A stretch of DNA of 64,000 bases, taken from NCBI GenBank assembly GCA_025890175.1, contig JANPYM010000009.1:651028-715027 (forward strand), given 5' to 3'. The stretch comes from Ciborinia camelliae (lineage: Eukaryota; Ascomycota; Leotiomycetes; Helotiales; Sclerotiniaceae). Below are positions 33,615 through 45,499 of this stretch, piece by piece. The position numbers and the translations under genes were made by a program. Within the stretch, counting starts at the first letter, position 1; each line of letters begins with the position of its first letter. The notes under the pieces were generated by a model that worked only from the letters and a program-made list of their open reading frames with translations, was not told the origin of the DNA and did not search any database.

Positions 33615-36600
33615 GCTGTGCTATGAGCAGTTGACCTAGTGGTTGTGGAAGACTCAGGAGGAATTGTGTAATTCTCTTGCGGGGTCTGTTTTATGTTGGA
33701 GTCAGGTCTGAATTCGGAGTTAAATGGGAGCTGAGCATTTTGTATCTGGGGAAATGCCTTGTACACCGACCTTGTCGATTTCACTCGATAGAGTCATGGG
33801 CGACGTCCGTGACATGGACGGACTGACGAGACTACTGAAGGGAATGAGGCTAATTTATTATGCGATGTTTGCGCAAGCTGAATTCAGCCATTGGAAGGTT
33901 GTTCCTAAAAATGGAACGCATTTTTTTTCTTTTTGAAACCTAGGTAGCACTTTATCGAATATTGACCCAAGCGAGTGACGTTCGAGGTGTTGAATGAAAT
34001 CTAGGCCTCGTCATCGTGATCGGCGAGTCCATATAGCAAGAGGAGATCTGCCTTGCGAGTGGTAAGATTTGTGTAACTCGACCTTTCTTCAAGAATCCTG
34101 GAAGTGCCAGGTAGGAAAGGAAGGTACCTGTAGGAGTGTGCATATGTGATCCGTGGGAGGCTTTGCCCCGAGATTGCTGACGCCCACTGCAGACACGGGA
34201 TATGTACTCCCATAAGATATAAGACTGAGATGAGTACTCAGACAGGATGTTTGTGATTTAATGTTTGCAGATACGAATATATACATACCAACGACCACGC
34301 GTATCGGCACGAAGCTTTCATTTACCAGATTTTACCGTTAGAGTTGTGTGACATTAGCTTTGGTTGGTAGATGAAGGACTGTCGAACTTTTCTAGAAGAT
34401 GGCCACGGTGACTCCAATCGGGAACCGTGCCACTGTCAGAGCTGCAGGCGTACGGCGTAAAGATATAATTAAACGGAAGCAGTGGCAGGTTAGGGGGAGC
34501 ATCTTACTACGGAGTAGTCTAGATCTAAATCCTTGAGGTTTATAGGTACTGTAAGTTAGTCGTTTTTGCTTTTTGTCTTCTCAATACTTTCTTTTTATGC
34601 ACCTTTTACCGTATACGCCATCACGATTCAAGGAATCTCTATCAAGGTATTTTTTGCTTTCTTTTCTTAAGTTTATCATCGCCCATTATTGTTGAAAGAT
34701 TGAAAGCGTGGGTAATTGAATGGTTGTGTTGGCACATTGCTAAGAAAGTTTATCCTTGCTTAAATATTCATGATCCCCATACAATTCTACTTTTTACGGC
34801 TGCTGACTTGCATAATTCCAAAAAGCACCTTGATATCTTGACAAAATTCCCGTGTATAAAAGGTTAACGGGTACAATTGAGGGGGGAAAAGAAACGTGAG
34901 CAACTAAATTTTATATGAATTGTTTCACCATTTCTCAATGATTTTTAATCTGATGGTTGTTCCAATCCCAAAACTCTTACAGCACAGTAGACTTAAGGGT
35001 CAGAGAACTTTCAACGTTAGCTCTTGTCCGTGAAAATTTGGAATAACCTGGAATCTACATATGTGATGTGATAGAGCGTTACGAAAGCGGAGTCAATCAG
35101 ATGCTGCACTGATAAGGAAAGGTGGAGAGAGTCTGATGCATGGAATATGCAGGTGTAAAGGTCTTTTTCATCTAAAGCTACTGCAACATCGTGGAGTTAT
35201 CGCAAACGAAGACATTTCTGTACAACCTTATTGAGCTGATCCTTCTTCTTGAAACAGCATATTGCAGCCTCAGAAAGCCTCATAATACCATCCGTCTATT
35301 CGATTAGTTTTCGACACCATGATCCTCTGGAGTCTGTACAAGATGTGATATGCCTATACCGGTTCAGTAGTAGATATCTACTTTCTGCTTTCATACGTGC
35401 CCGCGGTATTTTCAGATGGCCCCAGTAGATTCTTCATCGTCATAAACTCATGATCAAATCTACAGCTGTTAAAGTTTTGAAGAGATTAATCAAGAGTGTT
35501 CCCATGATGATTACCGAGGAAGGGCTGAAGTTCGGGTTCGGCTTATGGTGCAAAGCTTATGGTGCAAAGAGAAGCAGTGACGATCGAGCAAGGTGGAGAA
35601 GCCACGAAGCTTAAAGTGTCCCCAATCCAAAACCCAACCTTTTGTATGTTGGAATATCGGTATCTTGAGCAGTTGAATACCGGTAGAGGTACTGCACCGG
35701 TAGTCGAAGATATGAGATAACTTTGGTGTCCTAGATATGCGGTTTTGCTTTGCTTTCCTTCTAACCACCAACTAGAAAGGTATAGATGAAAAGAAGTTAT
35801 ATATGTACGTGAGTGTATTTTCTTCTTGAGTATCAACTAAGACATTAATATCTGGATTTGCCCAATGAAGATTGTACGGAGTATTCCAAATCACGTAAGT
35901 ATTCCGCCGACGATCTTTTCAAAGTTTATGAATTGTCGTATATTAAATGATTGATTATTGTCAAAGTCTTTACTCAACTGTTGATAACTTGATACCGCCA
36001 ATACTGAGTCGTACTCATGCCGCCAGAAAAGATAAAAACTGCGGGTACCCTATACCTATTCCATAGATCATGATATATGATGAATACAAATGGAGTATCC
36101 ATGGGTTTTATATTAGTTCTCGGAGTTTTAGACTTTGTGACGACATAAATAGATTACTCAAATGTTGATACTACTACTCTGGTACTACCTACGGAGTAGA
36201 CCAGGAGCTTGATTTCCAAGTTGAGGCAGTCTACCGCAACCTTGGTACAAGCCTCAACGGGTATTTATGCTATATATATTGTTGCATGATTTTGGTTGTT
36301 TGTTTGGCCATCCATCCAACTCTTATTTAGTTCGTCGAGTATGTGTTTTCGAGCTTAAAATTTGGATGTAACCAGCGGGTAAGGGTTATCTCGAGAATCA
36401 AATCTGATCAATCAAACAATCTGACTACTGTACTCTTACAAAGACGTTGCCCGCCATAATGAACTTTACTCCCCTGTAGAGAGGCGTTTTGTACCCCGTA
36501 CTCTTGAATGTATCCGTTTGGGATTGCCTAAAATAATGCTAAGCCTTCCCCAGGAATCCTTTTAATCAATTGTCAGCTTCAGCTCTGACAACTGAGCCCT

Positions 36601-38341
36601 CAACAGACATAATTTGTAGCCATATAGTCATATAGTCATATATCTTATGTATCTACCCTTCAATAGATACTTATTATATACATACTCACTTATCTCCGAG
36701 AGTGCCCCGGACGTCGGATCATCATTCTATACAGTACCTAGTAATACTAGAAGCAAGCAACACGAATATACTTTACTGGAGTGGGTGTGGAATAGCAACT
36801 GCCATTGCCACAGCTACATTACACCCAGATCCTTATATCGAATCTTACTCCATCACAATCATATCACTCCACCAGCTAGCTCTCTTTTTCGTCACCAAAT
36901 TCTAATTCAATCAAACTTATCAAAGCAACCGCCAATAACCCGATAGTTTGGTAACTTTCTTGACTACTCCATAATCTATTAATTCTTTTTTATCTTTTCA
37001 TCCCATGATTCCCATGATTCCCATCTAGGTTCTACAGTCTATTTAGTGTCTAGTACGTAGGCTACTACTTACTACCTACCTAGGTACTCCAGAGTCCATA
37101 CTTTTCCTCCTATTTCTCCACCTTACCCTTACCCTACCCTTACTCTTCCTTACCCAGGTCCCACGTCCTCAAATGAAAAGCATGCACCCCCTGAATGTTT
37201 GACATTTTTACTCCGTTACAGTAGTGTACACACTCAACACTTAACACACTTTACCCAAAAAAAATCGCTTCAGGATCTTGTCGTTACAGGGGTAAATCCT
37301 AGACTTTTCTAGTTCCTCCCGCTGGTTCCTCGATGAAAAAAGAGTACAAATCTATCTGACACCACCACCTTGATGCAACCTTAGTAACTCTTACTTATTA
37401 CCTAGGTATATTCTTCTTTCCCTGGATTGGACCTTTCAAGTTTCAATTCATCTATAATTCTCTTTGGGATATGAAAAGGTCTCTCCATGAATATCATAAT
37501 ATTATATTTTCAACGAAACACATCACAAACATCTTTTTAACTTGTATTATTAATAAAACGGAAATCGTTACAGTTACAGTTACAGTACTCGTACCGGTAC
37601 ATTTCAAAAGTTTTGCCCCCGGATTTTCTATTCTATAGACTGTTATTGGTTATTTCCTTCTCGGAAGTTTCATTTGGATCTCTCTCTTGAGTCTGGATCT
37701 TGGTTCATTCAGGTACGCTACGCTCCAAAAAAACATGTTCCATTTCAATCACCACCACCATCACCACCACCATCACCACCACCACCACTCTTTTCCATTT
37801 TGTGAGTATGTATTCAATTTGGGAGGTTACTTCTAGATGTATATGATTGATGTTTCCTCCCAATTTGTTCTTCCAAGTCTGAAGTTTTTTCATAAGTCTT
37901 CCTTCTTGGGTACTTCACACAGTGTCAAGTCTCCAGCTTTTAATCTGTATGTGATTCAAGGTGGATGGACTGCCTTAACTGTATCTTACCCCGAGTCAGT
38001 TCTCGCGCATTGACAGCCTACACGAGCCCCTTCTAAATAAACTTGTATAGTCCTACATGTTCACTCATCTAGATTATCATATGTTTTCGTCCTGTGGACA
38101 TATTTTTGCTTATACTGACCAAGATCAAAAGTCCTTGAATACAAGGACTTCCATAGATTCGAAACCTTAGCCTCAATGCCCTTTCTGATCTGATCCAATT
38201 CATCACAGTCGTTCGACTCACCCTATCCTATCTGACGACTTTCTTATCCGCTGCTACTTTTGCTGGCCATAAATAGACAATTTGGGAGACCAATTGGGGA
38301 GGATTAAGGATATATCAACTGTGTCTAATCGAATATTAATT
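33615..38341. other. 4.7-kb gene-free region upstream of the 1315-residue protein gene
   Basis: No coding region is supported. The part from about 36.6 to 38.3 kb looks like promoter and leader sequence. It is pyrimidine-rich, with a CACCAC/CATCAC triplet run at 37750-37790, three GTTACA repeats near 37568-37585, degenerate CCTTACCCTTACCC at 37120-37155, and ATAGTCAT repeats at 36615-36640. The motif TACGGAGTA (or close to it) occurs near 34497, 35874 and 36187. TACCTAGGTA-type palindromes occur near 37073 and 37399. A non-coding transcript or a very long 5' UTR is possible but not shown. Confidence 0.5.
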
Positions 38342-41300
38342 ATGTCTTCACAGCTGGCGCAACAATCTGCGCGAGTGGATAGCTACAGTCCACGAGTCTC
38401 TCGATCAACCAGCGTTTCAAGCGATAGACCTTCGACGGGTAGCACATATACCGGCCTACTTTCCCCGCCTCTTTCAACTTCGCCAGAACCAGTCTACATC
38501 GCTCATTCAGCAGCTTCACAAATCATTACGAATGACCACGACAGCAAAGCGGATGCTTGGCTTGACCAACATGGGATTGAGCCCTCGGGGGAGACGGCAT
38601 CGGTATCACCTGCTGCTTTGAAACTTGTCAACAAATTTCTTGATCAGCTTGTGTTCAATTTTCTCTCCGTATCGAAATCAACTTCATTGGTTTCATTACG
38701 CGCAGCTGTTACTGAGGTACTGAAGCCAAAACTTGCAAGAGATGCGGTCAGCGGAGCGGAAGATGAGCTTCGAGAATACTTGGGTGGAAGCGAAGACGAC
38801 GAATTATTGTCATCGGAGAGAGAAGGCCAATCGAGTCGAGATTGGGACCTTGAACTGGTGTGGAAACGCACGAGACTGAGATGTATGGTTTATTCATCAT
38901 TAGGGGATATGGAAGAAGAAGATGAGGATCGCTACACATCCCAAGAGCATCTCAATGGTTACTTGCAATCTGGGGACCGTGAAAATGAATCTGGAATCGT
39001 CTCTCCCACTGTTGCTATCTTCCTAACGTCCATATTGGAATTTATGGGTGAACAAATATTAATTGTGGGAGGTCAAGCGGCGTATAATCGACTTCGCATG
39101 AAATATGAGAAGGAGGAGCGAGATGGCGCAATTAGACAAACTGACATTGCAGAACGTGTGATCGTAGAGGAGTCTGATATGGAGCGAGTCGCATTAGATC
39201 GAACATTGGGGAAGCTTTGGAGAGGTTGGAAGAGGCAAGTCCGCGCGAATTCGAGAGACGCAACGGATAATCTAGCACAGCCTCTTTTGTCACTATCCCA
39301 AGTGGCCAGCATCTCTCCCAGTGATGGCGAGAAGTCACAAAAGTCAGTATTGGACACATTGGCCGAAGACGAACAGGCTGCCATCATCCCTTTGCCAATG
39401 TCCGTGGATGATGTTAGAGAAATCGAGATACCAGGACTAGCCCCACAAAGCGATGATGGAGATGATGAGGCGGCTACAGAGACTGGAGAGCTTTCAATAA
39501 CTCGGCGACCTAAAAGTATGGTGGTTTTTACCAATGCGTTGCATAATCTACCTACGCCTAATTCTTCGCAGCCACCAACTCCCATTTTCCTGGCTTCCCC
39601 TTTGAAATCGAGAAAACGTGCAAACTCATTACCACCTCCCAACCCATCTACAGCCACAGCCCTTTTATCCCGAGGTTTAAAGGAAGCAATCTCGAGCCAG
39701 GATGATGCTGTCAGTCCGACCCAAAGTGGAGCCCCGGTTTTAAATGGCACGATCACACCCGCAGAATCGGCTAAAGATACAGGGGAAGAAGTTGGGGAAG
39801 TTTCAAATAAAGAAAAGAGTGCTCTATCTGAATCGAAGCACAAGGAAGCGGATGATGCCGTTGAGTTTGATGATGACATGAGTAAGGATACAGATTCTGA
39901 TTATGACTTTGTCGAAGAAGAACCGCAAATTATGACTTCCTCGCGCATCTCTTTCGGTGGTCGAGTTTCTCCTGATGACAAAGATTCGTCTTCACGCTCT
40001 AGCATACACTCTGGTATTCAAGCAAGTATACATTCCTTGCGCCTCATTGATGTTAACACACCGAAGAGTCCTACAATAAGGTCGCGCAAGAACTCCTTTG
40101 ATGCAACGGATTACGTTCCTGGGCGAGGTGTCTCGATATCTCGACCTATTAGTTTACATTCACCTATTATCTCAGAACTGTCGTCTCGAGGAACAAGCCC
40201 ACACATGAGAAGCTCGAATAGTTCTCCATTGGCTCGGACTGGCTCCAACTTGAGCTCAATGCCACTCAACGCAAACGCCGACTCAATATCCGAGGTGGAT
40301 GAGAAAGAGGTAGCCGGCGACGAGTCTCCTTTAACTGCTGTACCATCAGAGCTTGCAGCTGCAATGCAAGGCGTTGATGTAGACCCCAGTCCTACGTCTC
40401 AAAATTATCCTATCTTCAAACCCACCGCTTCCAAATCAGCACCATTCGTGCTCGCTGCTCCACCTACCCCACAGAACTACCGAGAAAACGTGAAAGGATC
40501 GGTCAGGCAGCAAGCCAACAAGGACCAATCATCAAGTGGTCTCTCAAATCCAAAAGTTCGAGGAAGTGAACAAGATGCTCAAATGACACAGCAGGGGTTA
40601 AAGACTATCCCTCGTTCATCTTCGGTGCGCCGTAATTCACCTCCACGCTCTGTGGGCGAGGATGTTTCACGCAAAGCCATACCTGAAACACAGTCCAAAG
40701 TATATCGCCCATCTTATACAAATAGCTCTCGTGTCGAACGGCGGGCATCCGAAGAAAGTGGTGTTTCGACGATGAGTAGTGTAGGTTCGAAGTCATTCGA
40801 AGAATTGATTAAAGGAGACGAGACTATCCAATACACATTAACACCGCAGAACATGAGGGATATTGAAAACCCGGACTCTCCTTTGAGTTCAACAGCCATA
40901 CCTGTCCCTCGACCTACTACAGGCCGATCGTCAGTTGGCAAGCATACTGGATTGAACTCACACCCCACTAGTGATATCCCAAGGAATCTTGGTTCCTTGA
41001 AAGGCTCCGGCCACCCTTCCACAAGCAGTAGTCGATTTCGACCTAGTGCCTCACAACCAAGAGATGCCAAAACCGATCGAGATTCACTTGGAGATTTTTC
41101 CGATTTCATACGATCTACAGGACCTGCAATACCTTATAAAAAGGAAGAAATTCACTCGCGATCAAATTCAAGCGCCGCCAGTGAGATTGCTCGACCACCC
41201 ATTGTCGGTAATTTCCACAAAGGAACCAATGGAATTCCAAGAAACGTCAGTAGCTCAATAACTCGTGTGGGTCCCGTTGCCTCTCTTCCGACACGTGCAG

Positions 41301-42289
41301 CATCAACCGCAGGACGATCTGGAAAGCCAAATAAATTACAAGCCCGCGATGCCACAGTAGGCAGAGACTCCATCACAGATCTCATCGATTTTGTAAGGGC
41401 CGGTCCTGACGAGGTTGGTGGTCATCGTATACCTCGAACTGTTGCTCCATTCAGAAGTACCATGGATTCCGATCAAATGTCTAGTTTTGCCGGTGGTAAA
41501 GCTATAGATGCATCTCTACCTGATTCTAGATATAGTCAAGCTTCTACCCACGCATCCACAAATCATTCATCATCAATCACTTCGCAGACCGGACTCCTGA
41601 ACAGCTCGCACAGGGCCAACAAGGCAATACCTACACACAGCGGGATGAATTTCGATGATGAAGAAGAGATGATGCCGAAACGAAAGACACGAAAAGTGAA
41701 GGATCCATATGCCATTGACGTGAGTGATGAAGAGGATGATGAGTTTGAGTCTTCCTTCAGACCGGCGCCCATAAAAGAAGAATCCTTAGCCGACTTCCTT
41801 CGAAATGTACCTCCACCACCCTCACCGAAGATGACAGCCTCCGCTTTCGCCGAAGGTTCTAAGCCGCCTAAGAAGAAGCCAAGTTTTTCCTCACGTTTCA
41901 GTCGAAGTGGCTCCACTTCTCAAATTCAACCGGCCAAAATATCGCAATCTTCGACATCCCGCACAACAGCACCAAAACATATTCCTCTTGCTTCAATCAA
42001 TCCTCAATCCAGTGCTTCTTCCTCTGTTGGTAGTATTCAAGGAAACTATTCTCAGAATCCCGAGCTTCCTAGAGCAACCCCAAGCTCGAATGTTAATCGC
42101 AAGCCGTATGAATCTCGCGATCCTGCTCCCTTTAAATACAGATCCCAGACCAGCGATCTCGCGGATTTTCTACGACACTCGGAACCACCCGCACAAATGG
42201 AACCCAAACCTTTCGTTCACGCCAAGGAGGAGACGACATTTGCAAGCCGATTCTTTGGCCGCCGAAAGAAGAGCACTGCTGGGTATTAA
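38342..42289 (+). CDS. Large serine-rich, mostly disordered fungal protein with repeated DFxR motifs
   Basis: Single exon, 1315 residues from the ATG at 38342; the frame is open upstream but has no earlier ATG. Residues about 65-300 look folded: helical K-L-V-N-K-F-L-D-Q-L-V-F-N-F-L, then L-R-A-A-V-T-E-V-L-K-P-K-L-A-R-D-A and F-L-T-S-I-L-E-F-M-G-E-Q. The rest is low-complexity, rich in S, P, T and R, with many potential S/T-P phosphosites and an acidic patch (F-D-D-D-M-S-K-D-T-D-S-D-Y-D) near residue 520. The C-terminal third repeats a short motif four times: S-L-G-D-F-S-D-F-I-R (about 915), S-I-T-D-L-I-D-F-V-R (about 1010), S-L-A-D-F-L-R (about 1145) and D-L-A-D-F-L-R (about 1272), each followed by prolines or G-P. 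The extreme C-terminus is basic (F-F-G-R-R-K-K). I do not know its function. The layout suggests a scaffold with docking peptides. Confidence 0.88.
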   Translation: MSSQLAQQSARVDSYSPRVSRSTSVSSDRPSTGSTYTGLLSPPLSTSPEPVYIAHSAASQIITNDHDSKADAWLDQHGIEPSGETASVSPAALKLVNKFLDQLVFNFLSVSKSTSLVSLRAAVTEVLKPKLARDAVSGAEDELREYLGGSEDDELLSSEREGQSSRDWDLELVWKRTRLRCMVYSSLGDMEEEDEDRYTSQEHLNGYLQSGDRENESGIVSPTVAIFLTSILEFMGEQILIVGGQAAYNRLRMKYEKEERDGAIRQTDIAERVIVEESDMERVALDRTLGKLWRGWKRQVRANSRDATDNLAQPLLSLSQVASISPSDGEKSQKSVLDTLAEDEQAAIIPLPMSVDDVREIEIPGLAPQSDDGDDEAATETGELSITRRPKSMVVFTNALHNLPTPNSSQPPTPIFLASPLKSRKRANSLPPPNPSTATALLSRGLKEAISSQDDAVSPTQSGAPVLNGTITPAESAKDTGEEVGEVSNKEKSALSESKHKEADDAVEFDDDMSKDTDSDYDFVEEEPQIMTSSRISFGGRVSPDDKDSSSRSSIHSGIQASIHSLRLIDVNTPKSPTIRSRKNSFDATDYVPGRGVSISRPISLHSPIISELSSRGTSPHMRSSNSSPLARTGSNLSSMPLNANADSISEVDEKEVAGDESPLTAVPSELAAAMQGVDVDPSPTSQNYPIFKPTASKSAPFVLAAPPTPQNYRENVKGSVRQQANKDQSSSGLSNPKVRGSEQDAQMTQQGLKTIPRSSSVRRNSPPRSVGEDVSRKAIPETQSKVYRPSYTNSSRVERRASEESGVSTMSSVGSKSFEELIKGDETIQYTLTPQNMRDIENPDSPLSSTAIPVPRPTTGRSSVGKHTGLNSHPTSDIPRNLGSLKGSGHPSTSSSRFRPSASQPRDAKTDRDSLGDFSDFIRSTGPAIPYKKEEIHSRSNSSAASEIARPPIVGNFHKGTNGIPRNVSSSITRVGPVASLPTRAASTAGRSGKPNKLQARDATVGRDSITDLIDFVRAGPDEVGGHRIPRTVAPFRSTMDSDQMSSFAGGKAIDASLPDSRYSQASTHASTNHSSSITSQTGLLNSSHRANKAIPTHSGMNFDDEEEMMPKRKTRKVKDPYAIDVSDEEDDEFESSFRPAPIKEESLADFLRNVPPPPSPKMTASAFAEGSKPPKKKPSFSSRFSRSGSTSQIQPAKISQSSTSRTTAPKHIPLASINPQSSASSSVGSIQGNYSQNPELPRATPSSNVNRKPYESRDPAPFKYRSQTSDLADFLRHSEPPAQMEPKPFVHAKEETTFASRFFGRRKKSTAGY

Positions 42290-45200
42290 ACAAACACAGA
42301 AGGCACTCCTTTGAATATTTATTCTACGACATAACGTTTATCATCAACCTTCAACCTTCAATCAAAATATACTTTTACATTGTTTATCCGGGAGATGGAC
42401 ATTTATTTATTTTGCGGAATCAATTTTTCCGAAAAAAAAATCTTAACTCTTTCTGGTCTTTTTGAGGATGATTTTTACATACGAATTTTATTTCATTCAT
42501 TCATCTGTCAATACGCATTTGGGGGGATTTTGTTTCTGCTTGCTTGATTTTTTATAGATACCACGCTGAGCTTGAATGTTGGCTTGATTTCCCAATTGAA
42601 ATGGGAGAGGGGAGAAGAGGAGAAGAGGCTTTTTTACATTTTATTAACCCGTTGAATATACAAATTTGGGAAACGAACTTTATTGCCTTCACGAGAGGAT
42701 GTAGTTCACTTTATGGGGATCGAGTGCCTCGAGGGTGGTTTGGAGATTGTTTCTTCGGATTGGGGTATATGGGAATGATGGATGGGCGGATGGATGGATG
42801 GATGATGGGGAGTTGGAAATATATTTAGAGGAGATGTTGGATGGATGAATTTGAATGTTAGCGATTCGGTAGTTTTGCATGGAGATATTCAATGAATTTG
42901 AATGATATGAGAATTGGGTTCTTGATGTGTAGTGGATGGATTTACTGTTTGTGATGTATGTGAAATGCGTGAGAGTGCGAGTGAGTGAGAGGGAGAGGGA
43001 GAGGGAGGGAAAAATTGGAGATGCGAAATAAATATATGGCTAGTGTCACAAGAATTTCGTTTTCTCAATGACCTTACAGGTAGATTACAAATTTAGGAAC
43101 TTCTAAGCAGTAAGTCTCTTGATCTTTCTCACGGAAAAAGATGCACAAAGTGGGAGAAGATTTAATTGAACTATGTGTAGAATAGCTGAGAATCTTCACA
43201 GAAAGTTTCTTCCATTCGTCGTGAGATTGAGAGGTCAGATCTCAGAAGCCTTTTATGTTTCCGACAATTCCGTCGCAATTTCATTGCACCAGCTTCTCCC
43301 GAAGAAATCGGTCACTTGGACTTTGTGGTGGCCCATTCGCATACACCTTCCTCATATCAGTAAATGGTGTTTGGTTTCCTCCATCTTCCCCCCCTTCTGG
43401 ACTGGCGCAATAGCTCCAATGGCGGATCTTTCCTTGCATGCTTGAGTTTCCAAAAATAATGGCCCATTATATATCCTCTGCCAACTCGATCGACGATATT
43501 CTAGTATCCTATCGCCAGCTTGCACACACCATATTCATTCCTTCTTCGCTCGCTGACGTGTTTTTCTTTTCGTAGTCGAATGGTCTCAAAGTAGAGGCTT
43601 GGTCGACGTGCGAGTACGAAGCTCGGTCTATTGTATGTTAGTTTAGTGGAAGTAGACGAAAGAGAGACAGCAGGAAATGACGCACTAGTGGTTTTTGAAT
43701 GCAGATATTGGTACCAAGACTGCAATATCGAATTGCTGAGGACAAGTCCTGAAAGTATCAGTGTCCAAAGATGGTGCGGCATGCAATATAGTCGAGATAC
43801 TGGACTAGCGTTTTCTAGAGTTGAGTCACGGCTCTCGTTCCGAAGAGGAATGTAGTGATGGTATGCTGGAGAGAGTATTCGTGCTTCGTAGAGGAGATAG
43901 ACACTTTCGGAATCTGCTTCATGCTGATAAAAAGTCAGTTAGTTATCGGAGCTTGTATATGTGTGACCTTGACTTGCCTGTGTACAAGTATTTTCTCTCT
44001 CCCCTCCTTATATCTCTCAGATCTTGTTCATTAACAAATCTGTCGATTTCCGTTCAATATTTAGGTCATGAAAGAATTTGAGCTTTCTGTACAATGTCCT
44101 TCGTAAAATTGAGAGAGAAGCGTGAGTTTGGCAAGGCTTGGGAGTATCTTTTGGTGCTGCCAGTTCTTCAAAACCATGAGCAAAGAGTCTGCGGTGGGGT
44201 AAACACTTCGAAGATAATCGGAAGGTCTGCGATGTGGTAGGTACATTGTTTGAAGTTGATGATGACCCTGTAGTCACCTCAGAGGTAGATGAATAGTTTG
44301 CTGGTGATGGTGACTTAACCGAGTTATGATGAAACCCGATGAAGCTTCTCGCATAAAGCACAAAGCATCAGTCTCTGGTCGCATTATCTCCATGTTTTAT
44401 CCAACCAATCTAGTCATCACTGGCCCCCGATTTCACTTCTCGACGAAGCGAAAATCAGAAGCTTCTCTGGTAAGTAGTCTGCTCCTTACCAGTCTTCTTA
44501 CCTTTACGATCCGCCTCCCTTTGCAAAAGTCTTATTAGTCCGACTCGAGACATCTCAACGGTGAGCAATACAAAAAGAGGAAAAGAAAATAGAACCATAC
44601 AGCAGCAGCATTGAAGCTTGGATGGCAAATTCTGAGGGAAGGCGAGCAATCTCCCGTGGGAGTTCCCAATGATATTATTTTGGCATGATGGTCATCTTCG
44701 ATGGTTAGGGACCAGAAGAGAATGGAGCAAACGGACCCCATGGATATCCATTGCGAGGTCCACCAAATCCGTAATTTCACCAAAGATAAAACTCCCGAAC
44801 AACAAGGGACAATCCAGAATCTGGCAGCAAGCCAAAGGGAAGTTGATGAATTTTAACGAGCACCCTCGATGGGATGAATGACTGGATAACGTACTTGCTC
44901 GCGGCCATTGTAAAGGCTTTCAAGTAAGATAGAAAGATCTGAGATCCATCGGTATATATCTGAAGTTTGACCCCAAGATATTCCAATCACCATAGATGTC
45001 TAGGAACTAAGCGCATAATAGAATTAATGGTCAAAATTTCAACACAGATAATCTCAAAAAAAGATGAAAATTTTGTACGATTGGGCTCAAACCGTTGGGA
45101 TCCTAGACCCATGAGAATGAGAATCTCATCTCTGCAAATAAATGCATCCGGAGAAACTCAAAAAAGATTTCATTAACTATCATCTGGATGTATCAATATA

Positions 45201-45499
45201 TTGCTATATTAAACCCCTTGGCTGGTAGAAACCTATCGTGATGGAAAGATTGGAGAGGGCAAAAGCGGTGAAGAGGCAATTCAGTTCTCAATGAAAAGAG
45301 GGGAGATTGAGGAGAATGTCTCGGTGACATTATATCAATTTAACCCCTCTTCTCAACTTCTATATCCTTGCGGTCACGGTTGTTCAGCGCAGACTTCCAG
45401 ATCTTTGAACTTTCTTGAATGCTGCATTTATATCTACGCAAGACTATGCTCACCAAATCCCCTCTCTCATAAACCATTGCACGGAAACTTCCATCCCAT
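42290..45499. other. Gene-free stretch
   Basis: The first part is the 3' UTR of the large gene. A TGGATGGATGGA run lies at 42775-42812 and a GAGTGAGAGGGAGAGG run at 42970-43012. Minus-strand frames at 43501-43782 and 44017-44361 (Ser/Thr-rich) could be fragments of an unknown gene, but have no ATG or splice support. I call no gene. Confidence 0.4.

Noticed and set aside
37118..37155. Telomere-like CCTTACCCTTACCC sequence
   Set aside because: The units are irregular and few, and they sit in a pyrimidine-rich leader. Interstitial telomeric repeats should be regular TTAGGG/CCCTAA.
39073..39879. 268-codon minus-strand frame
   Set aside because: It lies entirely antisense to the large single-exon gene. 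Its Ser-rich product mirrors the Glu/Asp and Ser codons of the other strand.
44017..44361. Ser/Thr-rich 114-codon minus-strand frame
   Set aside because: It has no ATG at a suitable place, no splice partner and no family features. It is mentioned only as a possible fragment.
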